32,063 bases of DNA, from assembly GCA_001793855.1 (NCBI GenBank), contig MGIR01000004.1:5475-37537 (forward strand). The letters are read 5' to 3'. The translations under genes and the position numbers were made by a program. Below, in pieces: positions 25,542 to 32,063 of this stretch. Origin of the DNA: Candidatus Wolfebacteria bacterium RIFCSPLOWO2_01_FULL_45_19 (GTDB taxonomy: Bacteria > Patescibacteriota > Minisyncoccia > UBA6257 > GWB1-45-9). The number at the start of each line of letters is the position of its first letter. The stretch's first letter is position 1. Under the pieces are notes generated by a model. The model did no database searches. It saw only the letters and a list, made by a program, of their open reading frames with translations, and had not been told where the DNA came from.

Positions 25542-26030
25542 ATGGAAGTTTTCGGAGATGAAAATTTGATAATGATGGGTCAGGTTTTGTTGGCCGCGTT
25601 TTTGGGCGTATTGGTCGGAGCCGAGCGTGAACTTGCGCGCAAGCCAGCCGGAATGCGCACATACGCCCTGGTCAGCATGGGCGCTTGTATTTTTACAATA
25701 ATATCCATCTTTGCCGGCAGAATGTCCGGAATGATTTTAGGCACCCCGGATGACGCTTTTACAGACGTTTCGCGCATCGCGGCGCAAGTTGTGGTGGGAA
25801 TAGGTTTTATCGGCGCCGGTATGGCTATTTTTCAAGGAACAAAAGTGCGCGGTTTGACCACTGCGGCGGGTGTGTGGGTTTCTGCGGCGATAGGAATGGC
25901 AATTGGTTTCAGAATGTATTCGATAGCAATATTTACTACCTTTGTGGTTCTTTTAATTTTCGTTTTTTTGTGGCAGTTGGAGGTTAGGATAGTTAAGAGA
26001 TACGCCAGCGAACCGCCGGAAGATGTTTAA
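25542..26030 (+). CDS. MgtC/SapB family membrane protein
   Basis: FLGVLVGAERELARKPAGMRTYALVSMGACIFTIIS...RIAAQVVVGIGFIGAGMAIF...VRGLTTAAGVWVSAAIGMAIG. Confidence 0.92.
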   Translation: MEVFGDENLIMMGQVLLAAFLGVLVGAERELARKPAGMRTYALVSMGACIFTIISIFAGRMSGMILGTPDDAFTDVSRIAAQVVVGIGFIGAGMAIFQGTKVRGLTTAAGVWVSAAIGMAIGFRMYSIAIFTTFVVLLIFVFLWQLEVRIVKRYASEPPEDV

Positions 26031-27156
26031 AAGTTTTATTCTTCCATCCGCGTTTTTGGCGGCGATGATTATCGGCGCCGGAGTGTTCGCTCTGCCTTTT
26101 ATTTTTTCCGTGGCCGGATTGCCGGTCGGCTTTTTTTATTTGGCTTTCTTTGGAACTGTTTTCGCCGTTATTCATCTTCTTTACGCGGATATTATTTTCA
26201 GGACTTCCGGAGAGCGGCATCGATTTGTCGGTTACGCTAAAATTTATTTAGGCAAAGCCGGTTTTTTTGTTTCTGTATTTACGACGGCAATAGGGCTTGT
26301 TTTGGCGCTTACTATCTATCTTGTTTTGTCAGCAAGTTTTTTAAACCTCGTTTTCCCCGCGATTGACGCATTTCAAGCCATTCTCATTTTTTGGCTGGCA
26401 GCTTCTTCTTTTATTTTTTTGAAGATTGAGAACCTTGCAAATTCCGAGGTTCTGGTTGCGGCTTCAATGCTCGCGATTATTTTTGTCGTATTTTTGTTTG
26501 GTTGGTTCAGCGGCGAAGCGAATATCGCTTATGCGGAAATTAATTACGCTTATTTTTTGCTTCCTTTTGGCCCGGTGCTTTTCGCACTCGCCGGACGGCC
26601 GGCAATTTCTTTCATTGTTGATTATTTTGACCATAATCAATTGCCGGCCGCCGCGATTAAAAAGCCGATTATAGTAGGTACTCTGGTGCCTGCCGCGGTT
26701 TATCTGCTTTTTGTTCTCGGCATTTTAAAAATTTCTCCGACCATCAGCGGAGACGCCGTTTCTGGTTTAATCGGCTATCTTCCGGCTTCGTTTTTGGTTG
26801 CCATTGGTTTGTTCGGCCTTTTTTCCCTGTGGAGTTCTTATACCATCATTTCAAGGGAAGTGGAGGGGATTTTCGCGCTTGATTTTCATCTGCCGTTAAG
26901 CATCGCGCTCATCGCGACCGTATTTCTTCCGCTTATTTTGTATTTCGCGGGATTGCAGAATTTTTTGGTTTTGGTCGCCGCGGCGGGAGGGATTTTTCTA
27001 GCTCTGGAAAGCATTTTGGTCGTTTTAATGTGGCGCGCGCTCGGCAAACGCGCTATTCCGCCATTGCTTGTACGCCGCGTTTCGGCGCCGGTTCTTTTCG
27101 GTATAATTTTAATCTTTATGGGCGGGATGCTGTACGAAATATTAAATTTATTATGA
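26023..27156 (+). CDS. Amino acid permease-like membrane protein
   Basis: About 10-11 TM segments, AMIIGAGVFALPFIFSVAGLPVGF typical of AAAP/aromatic amino acid permeases. Confidence 0.75.
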   Translation: MFKSFILPSAFLAAMIIGAGVFALPFIFSVAGLPVGFFYLAFFGTVFAVIHLLYADIIFRTSGERHRFVGYAKIYLGKAGFFVSVFTTAIGLVLALTIYLVLSASFLNLVFPAIDAFQAILIFWLAASSFIFLKIENLANSEVLVAASMLAIIFVVFLFGWFSGEANIAYAEINYAYFLLPFGPVLFALAGRPAISFIVDYFDHNQLPAAAIKKPIIVGTLVPAAVYLLFVLGILKISPTISGDAVSGLIGYLPASFLVAIGLFGLFSLWSSYTIISREVEGIFALDFHLPLSIALIATVFLPLILYFAGLQNFLVLVAAAGGIFLALESILVVLMWRALGKRAIPPLLVRRVSAPVLFGIILIFMGGMLYEILNLL

Positions 27157-27163
27157 TTAATTT

Positions 27164-27289
27164 ATGGCGAAACGCGGGTTGAATTTAGAAATGCCGAAAC
27201 GGCGCGGGGAACAGCGGGAATTTCCAAAGGGCGCCAAAGAGCCAAGCGACGTAGTTTATATCAAAATTGATTTTGCAAAAGCTGGTTAA
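27164..27289 (+). CDS. Small basic ORF, 41 aa, unknown
   Basis: MAKRGLNLEMPKRRGEQREFPKGAKEPSDVVYIKIDFAKAG*; fills the intergenic gap and overlaps the next start. Confidence 0.35.
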   Translation: MAKRGLNLEMPKRRGEQREFPKGAKEPSDVVYIKIDFAKAG

Positions 27290-28610
27290 AATTTCCTTTT
27301 TTGTCCTTCTGCTTTCTTTGCCGTTCGGCTACCGCCGGTTATTTCACCAATTTACATTCGGCTTTGACGAGTATGAGGCGATTTTTTTGTATGCAAGCGA
27401 TATTTTATTGATATTGTTCCTGGGTCTATTTACGGTTTTTGTTTTTAGATTCAAAGCGCAAATTTTAAATTTCAAAAACTTTTCTACTTCCCACTTCCTG
27501 CTTTTCACTTTCTTGTTTTTTGCCGCTGTTTCCATATTTCTGGCGCAATACCAGTTTTTGGCTTTGTATAATTTCGCGCGATTGTTGCTGTTGGTATTCG
27601 CCGCGCTTGCGATCGCGGCGTTAATACGAGACGAGGTCGTTAAATTGTCGCATATTTTCGGCGTTATTGCCGGTCTCGCGGTTATTCAGTCGTTTATAGG
27701 TTTTTTGCAGTTCGCGCGACAGGGGAGCTTGGGACTTTGGTTTTTGGGCGAATCGGTTTTAAGCCCATTCATCGGCGGGGCAGCCAAAATATCGGTTGCG
27801 GGAGGTGTTTTGCTCCGCGCCTATGGAACGTTTCCGCACCCGAACATTTTGGCCGCTTTCTTGTTGCTCGGTCTTCTTGCGCTGTATTATTTTTGGCTAA
27901 ATCGCTCTTACGAGCGATCGCCCGACCTAGAACGCAATGCGATCGGTTTAGGGCTAAACCCTTGGAGTGATATTATAATCGGTGTCGGCATATTTATTGT
28001 TGCTTACGGATTGATTCTTTCATTTTCACGCATCGGATGGATTGTCGCGGCTATCGGCATGATTTTGACTTTGGTTTGGACGCTATGCCAGAAAGAATAT
28101 CGCGTTCAATCCACACGCTTATTTATAATTCTATTTTCTATTTTCTGCTTTCTATTTTCTACAATTGGTTGGGCAATTTTTCCGCGAGCGAATATCGCGG
28201 CAGATGAACCGGCTGTTACTTATCGTTTATCGTACAACGAACTTGGTTTGCATTTAATAAAAGAAAATCAGCTTGGAGTTGGCGTTGGCAATCAGGTTAT
28301 TTATTCTGTGAAAAATGGCGCTTACAAAACACTCGGAATGAGCGAGGCATGGCAATGGCAGCCGATACATAACATATATCTCTTAATCGGTTCCGAAATT
28401 GGAATTTTGGGACTTTTCGTTTTTTTAGTTTTTCTCGCGCTTTCAATTTTCAAACTCGAAAATTTCATTCCCAAAATCATGCTTTTATCTTTATTAATTT
28501 TTGGTTTAGCAGATCATTTCTTTTGGACTCTTCAGCCCGGACGATTGATGTTGTGGGCAGTGGTTGGTATAGTGTTGGGATTAACAAGCGATAGGCGCGA
28601 GTCCTCGTAG
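27267..28610 (+). CDS. O-antigen ligase/Wzy-like polytopic membrane protein
   Basis: Multi-TM, LLRAYGTFPHPNILAAFLLLGLLALYYF, ILSFSRIGWIVAAIGMIL, ENQLGVGVGNQ, PIHNIYLLIGSEIGILGLFVF. TTG start. Confidence 0.8.
   Translation: MILQKLVKISFFVLLLSLPFGYRRLFHQFTFGFDEYEAIFLYASDILLILFLGLFTVFVFRFKAQILNFKNFSTSHFLLFTFLFFAAVSIFLAQYQFLALYNFARLLLLVFAALAIAALIRDEVVKLSHIFGVIAGLAVIQSFIGFLQFARQGSLGLWFLGESVLSPFIGGAAKISVAGGVLLRAYGTFPHPNILAAFLLLGLLALYYFWLNRSYERSPDLERNAIGLGLNPWSDIIIGVGIFIVAYGLILSFSRIGWIVAAIGMILTLVWTLCQKEYRVQSTRLFIILFSIFCFLFSTIGWAIFPRANIAADEPAVTYRLSYNELGLHLIKENQLGVGVGNQVIYSVKNGAYKTLGMSEAWQWQPIHNIYLLIGSEIGILGLFVFLVFLALSIFKLENFIPKIMLLSLLIFGLADHFFWTLQPGRLMLWAVVGIVLGLTSDRRESS
27460..27515. repeat. Degenerate 7-bp-period array inside O-antigen-ligase-like ORF
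   Basis: AAATTTT AAATTTC AAAAACT TTTCTAC TTCCCAC TTCCTGC TTTTCAC TTTCTTG. Confidence 0.6.
28131..28165. repeat. 7-bp-period array inside O-antigen-ligase-like ORF
   Basis: CTATTTT CTATTTT CTGCTTT CTATTTT CTACAAT. Confidence 0.85.
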
Positions 28611-28675
28611 TTTAATGGATAGAACATCGGCCTCCGAAGCCGGGAATGGCAGTTCGAATCTGCCCGAGGGCACCA
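28601..28675 (+). tRNA. tRNA-Arg (anticodon CCG), CCA encoded
   Basis: Cloverleaf: GTCCTCG/CGAGGGC acceptor, TCGGC-CTCCGAA-GCCGG anticodon arm, GGCAG-TTCGAAT-CTGCC T-arm, A discriminator + CCA. Confidence 0.95.
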
Positions 28676-28716
28676 ATAAAATAAATAGGACAGACGTCTG
28701 TCCTATTTATTTTATT
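28675..28716. repeat. Perfect 42-bp palindrome abutting tRNA-Arg 3' end
   Basis: AATAAAATAAATAGGACAGAC|GTCTGTCCTATTTATTTTATT. Confidence 0.97.
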
Positions 28717-28751
28717 GTGCGCAGATTCGAACTGGGAAGGGGGTCGGGGAA

Positions 28752-28848
28752 ACGGGAGTTTTCCCGTGACGGAGTCCACGAACCGAAGGGTTCGTGAGCG
28801 CAGTCCCGCTTTTGGCGGGACGAGCAGTGAGATTCTGCCCGAGGGCAC
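28752..28848. other. Cluster of strong stem-loops ending in a copy of the tRNA 3' end
   Basis: ACGGGA/TCCCGT, CACGAACC/GGTTCGTG, GTCCCGC/GCGGGAC, then TCTGCCCGAGGGCAC (28834-28848), identical to tRNA nt 28659-28673. Confidence 0.8.
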
Positions 28849-28940
28849 AATGCAAATGGCAGGATTGATTTTTTGATCTTCTTTGTACTATAGTATAGGT
28901 ACGTTTTTTGAGAATTTGTTATTAGCTTGGAGGGTGCGCA

Positions 28941-29855
28941 ATGAGAAAGTTTCTTCTTCCATCACGGGATAGTCCGTTAGATGCGCGGATGAAGGAATGG
29001 CTTCGCCATTTTGATACGTACGACCATAGACCGGCAGAACCGACTATTGGCACTGTTGTGGTTCTTCCTGGATATCGTGAGACTATGTGGGATCTCGCCT
29101 CGTTGCTTAAGCGATTTGAAAAAGCTAAATTCAACATTTTTGTCGCGAACTTGCCAAATCACGGTACGAGCGCCGTCAGTAAACGCATGCGAGGAGTCAT
29201 TACCAACTTTGACGAATGCGTTGCCGAAACACGGCTTCTGCTAGATATGATATTCCGATCGGAATCCAGGGGAAATAAGCCGGTAATCTTTTTCGGTCAT
29301 AGCGCCGGGGGGATCGCCTGTATTCGTTTGCTGCAGAAGAAACCGTTTTTCCGCACGCGTATTTCTGGCTTTATCGGGCTAAGCGTGCCGTTTGTGGTTG
29401 ACCATGGCATACGTTCTTTTTTAAAACCTTTTGTAAAATATTTTTTATGGCTCGCGGTCAAGCTTCCGCGGCTCCCCATTGATTTTCTTCTTTTCACAAA
29501 ACAACGCCGCGGCATCCATCCGGAGGATATGAAAGACCCTCTTTATTACAGCGGGTCTCTGCCAATCGGTTTCGCGGCTGAGGTGTACAAGGAATCAATA
29601 TCTGCTCGCGAAGAAATTGCCAAACTCAATGTTCCGTGCCTCTTCGTTCACGGCGACAAAGACATTACTGCCGATTTTTCCGGCGCCGTCGAAGCATTCT
29701 CGTTAATTCCGCATAAAGATAAAACGTTTATCCCTCTTCTTGGCGTTGGGCATGAACGGCATGAAGTGTTTGACGAGTCTGGTATTGTGGAGCGTCGCAT
29801 TCTTCGGTGGGCGCTAAGACGCATTAAAAAGAAACAAAAAGAACCAAGACCGTGA
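28941..29855 (+). CDS. Alpha/beta hydrolase (lysophospholipase-like)
   Basis: GTVVVLPGYRETMW, FFGHSAGGIACIRLL nucleophile elbow, CLFVHGDKDITADF, VGHERHEVF. SD GGAGG upstream. Confidence 0.88.
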   Translation: MRKFLLPSRDSPLDARMKEWLRHFDTYDHRPAEPTIGTVVVLPGYRETMWDLASLLKRFEKAKFNIFVANLPNHGTSAVSKRMRGVITNFDECVAETRLLLDMIFRSESRGNKPVIFFGHSAGGIACIRLLQKKPFFRTRISGFIGLSVPFVVDHGIRSFLKPFVKYFLWLAVKLPRLPIDFLLFTKQRRGIHPEDMKDPLYYSGSLPIGFAAEVYKESISAREEIAKLNVPCLFVHGDKDITADFSGAVEAFSLIPHKDKTFIPLLGVGHERHEVFDESGIVERRILRWALRRIKKKQKEPRP

Positions 29856-29883
29856 AAGCAGGCGCGATTTCGCCTGCTTTTTT
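29855..29883 (+). terminator. Rho-independent terminator
   Basis: AAAGCAGGCG-CGATTT-CGCCTGCTTT followed by TTT. Confidence 0.9.
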
Positions 29884-29911
29884 GCGTGTGCTAAAATTAA
29901 TTTAATTAGCG

Positions 29912-30463
29912 ATGAGTAAGTTTGAAGAACTCAACAAATTGGAATTGGAAATGGCGGCGGATAAAACTTTGCCGCTTGTTGCCAACCTTGTTTTCGGAGA
30001 AGGAAATCCGGATTGTGAAGTTATGTTTATCGGCGAGGCGCCTGGCTATCACGAAGACCTGGAGAAACGCCCTTTCGTCGGCCGGGGCGGCCAGCTTTTA
30101 AATCGGGCGCTGGAGAGTATCGGCTGGAAGCGTGAAGATGTTTATATAACCAACATCGTGAAGCGCCGTCCTCCGGAGAATCGTGACCCGTTGCCGGAGG
30201 AGATTGAGGCTTATAAATTCTATCTCGCGAAGCAGGTTGAAATAATAGACCCGAAACTGATTGTCGCCTTGGGCCGATTCGCTACGAACTCTTTTTTGCC
30301 AACCGCGAAAATTACCCGAGATCAAGGCAAGGTATTCAAACTCGGCGGGCGTTTAATCGTGCCGGTGCTTCATCCCGCGGCGGCTTTGCGCGGAACAGGA
30401 GCGATGAATCAATTTTTGGATAGTTTTAAAAAACTGCCCATTATAGTGAAACGTGAGTTATAA
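29912..30463 (+). CDS. Family 4-like uracil-DNA glycosylase lacking Fe-S cysteines
   Basis: LVFGEGNPDCEVMFIGEAPGYHEDLEKRPFVGRGGQLL, NIVKRRPPENRDPLPEEI, VPVLHPAAALRG. Confidence 0.88.
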   Translation: MSKFEELNKLELEMAADKTLPLVANLVFGEGNPDCEVMFIGEAPGYHEDLEKRPFVGRGGQLLNRALESIGWKREDVYITNIVKRRPPENRDPLPEEIEAYKFYLAKQVEIIDPKLIVALGRFATNSFLPTAKITRDQGKVFKLGGRLIVPVLHPAAALRGTGAMNQFLDSFKKLPIIVKREL

Positions 30464-30470
30464 TAAGCTT

Positions 30471-30812
30471 ATGAGCTTCGCCTTGATTTATATAGTTGTG
30501 AGAGCGTTTTATAGTTTTGTTAAATTTTGGCGGCATTGGTATGTTGAAAGTTTTACGATTATCGCGCGTATGGCAATGAATGTTCTGGAGAAGCTTGACC
30601 GTGTATTCGCGGTAAGAATAAATTTCCGTTTTCTTCTTCAGCCGCTCTATCAGGATTATACCGTCGTCGGTCGCGTTATCGGTCCAATATTTCGTTTGAT
30701 TCGGGTTATTGTCGGTTCGTTGATTTATTCCGTGACTGTTGTTGCCGCGGCGATTTTTTATATCGTTTGGGCTTTGTTGCCGGTTTTTATTATTTATAGA
30801 GCTTTAACATGA
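30471..30812 (+). CDS. Small membrane protein, two TM segments, unknown function
   Basis: MSFALIYIVVRAFYSFVKFWRHWYVESF...; start reassigned from 30453 to 30471, where TATAAT is 6 nt upstream. Confidence 0.6.
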   Translation: MSFALIYIVVRAFYSFVKFWRHWYVESFTIIARMAMNVLEKLDRVFAVRINFRFLLQPLYQDYTVVGRVIGPIFRLIRVIVGSLIYSVTVVAAAIFYIVWALLPVFIIYRALT

Positions 30813-30814
30813 AT

Positions 30815-30937
30815 CCCGTTAGAAGCCGCTTCGCTGCGGAAACTACAAATAAGCAACATGATATTTAGCAATAAACAATTAACCAAAGCAGATTATGACT
30901 TCGCCAGCACAGCGAAGCGTTTCCTGTTTCTAACGGG
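30815..30937. repeat. 123-bp inverted-repeat-bounded intergenic element, copy 2
   Basis: Same ends and length as 16512-16634; interior diverged. Confidence 0.93.
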
Positions 30938-32063
30938 ATGAAGCATGAAAATTTAAATATTTATTACAGAGACCCAAGGATGGATATGACCATCGGGGGA
31001 AGATTTTTGGTTCGCGCTTCAAGCTATCTTGGTTATGGACTTTTGACCGCATTAACCGCGTCTTTCTTTATTTCGGACATAACAGCTTTGCGTTGGCTCG
31101 GTGTTTTTTTCGCGCTGTTTCTTATTCATGAAATATATCATCGCGGCGACGCGGACCGCTCTTTAAAAAATATAAAATCCGAAGCGGAAATTAACGTTAA
31201 AAATTATTTATGTCCATCCGCGTGGTCTGTGATTGGATACGCTTTTGACCGCGCGCTTTTGGGCGGGGGAGATTTCTACTTGCTAGCGCTTAGGTCGCTC
31301 TTATCAAAAAGCGAGGTTCGTTCCGCTTTTTTAAAACTTGAAATCAAACCGGATGAAGTGGAGCAAAAACTGGAGGATTATATTAAAGAGAGTGTTAAAA
31401 ATACGACGTCAAAGGCTGGAATTAAAAAAAACGCCGAAGAACTTGTTTTATCGGCGTTTCGGCAGGCGATGTCAACCGATGACCGTTTCGTAAAACCTTA
31501 TCATTTGGTAGGGGCTTTTAGTTCGGCGAAAAACGATTATGTTTCGCGTTTATTTGGCGTTTTCGGCATACAGCCGTCAGATCTTAAATACGCCATAATT
31601 TTTAGCCGTTTTTATTCAAGATTTTCTTTAATTCGTAATCTTCCGAGAGAACTTGGTGGATTTGTTCACGGACCGGGAAAAATAAGGCACCGCGTAATGA
31701 ATCGCGCCTGGACAGCTCGGCCGACGTCGACTTTAGACCGCTACAGCGTTGACTTCACCGATTTGGCAAGAAGCGAAAAGGTAGGTTTTCTTATAGGCCA
31801 TGAAAAAGAATTTGACCGGCTTGTGAACGTATTGTCCCGCCTCTCAAAGCCCAACGCTTTATTAATAGGAGAGCCAGGAAGCGGGAACGAAACAATCGTT
31901 TCGCATCTTGCTTATCGGATAACCAAAGACGACGTGCCACCGCAGCTTTTTGACAAACGGTTGGTGTCTTTGCAAATAGGAAGTTTGGTGGCCGGAGCAA
32001 AAACCGGCGAACTTCAAGACAGGGTTAGGCGAATAATTGATGAAATACTAGCCACAGGAAACA
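30938..32063 (+). CDS. Membrane-anchored Clp (ClpA/B/C)-like AAA+ protein, 3' truncated by window end
   Basis: Open to window end (absent from ORF track). N-terminal TM region, Clp-N-like helical region, LDRYSVDFTDLARSEKVGFLIGHEKEFDRLVNVLSRLSKPNALLIGEPGSGNETIVSHLAYRI...LVAGAKTGELQDRVRRIIDEI. Confidence 0.82.
   Translation, partial: MKHENLNIYYRDPRMDMTIGGRFLVRASSYLGYGLLTALTASFFISDITALRWLGVFFALFLIHEIYHRGDADRSLKNIKSEAEINVKNYLCPSAWSVIGYAFDRALLGGGDFYLLALRSLLSKSEVRSAFLKLEIKPDEVEQKLEDYIKESVKNTTSKAGIKKNAEELVLSAFRQAMSTDDRFVKPYHLVGAFSSAKNDYVSRLFGVFGIQPSDLKYAIIFSRFYSRFSLIRNLPRELGGFVHGPGKIRHRVMNRAWTARPTSTLDRYSVDFTDLARSEKVGFLIGHEKEFDRLVNVLSRLSKPNALLIGEPGSGNETIVSHLAYRITKDDVPPQLFDKRLVSLQIGSLVAGAKTGELQDRVRRIIDEILATGN

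Noticed and set aside
28612-28848. Minus-strand ORF ending in ALGQIRTAIPGFGGRCSIH
   Set aside because: It is the antisense translation of tRNA-Arg and the adjacent palindrome, a common spurious product of tRNA loci.
1-32063. Alternative genetic code (UGA recoded)
   Set aside because: UGA acts as a terminator at the expected ends of ruvA, ligA, pilT and others, with no in-frame UGA inside conserved domains seen.

Overview
The window reads as an ordinary-looking stretch of a low-to-moderate GC genome of Patescibacteria/CPR type. That assignment is inferred from gene content, compact ATGA-coupled genes and the lack of PilQ; it was not tested. The main block is a type IV pilus/competence operon (pilM-N-O-P-like, pilB, pilT, pilC, prepilin, pilD, four further pseudopilin-like genes). 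It is followed by ligA, gatC, gatA, uvrB (the only convincing minus-strand gene), ruvA, a MurE-like ligase, a SIMPL protein, a CAP-domain/sortase cluster, a cyclophilin, an SDR, a beta-CASP nuclease, a LOG-like protein, MgtC, a permease, an O-antigen-ligase-like protein, tRNA-Arg(CCG), an alpha/beta hydrolase, a family-4-like UDG, and a truncated membrane-anchored Clp-like AAA+ protein. The strongest unexplained signals are mostly non-coding. (1) Two 123-bp elements with identical inverted ends (CCCGTTAGAAGC...CGGG) lie exactly between a TGA stop and an ATG start. They are diverged inside but show a compensatory A-T to G-C change in the predicted stem. (2) A set of 7-bp-period repeat arrays lies inside ORFs (ligA twice, gatA, the O-antigen ligase twice), including one 30-bp repeat shared in inverted orientation by ligA and gatA. 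(3) An 8-bp-period, two-armed repeat sits upstream of both pilC and ruvA. (4) Five genes have a -10 box exactly 6 nt before ATG, predicting leaderless mRNAs. (5) A perfect 42-bp palindrome abuts the tRNA-Arg 3' end, and a copy of the tRNA 3' end lies 175 bp downstream. Several proteins also carry unusual substitutions at sites expected to be catalytic or metal-binding. No CRISPR array, rRNA, transposase or recognisable defence system was seen.
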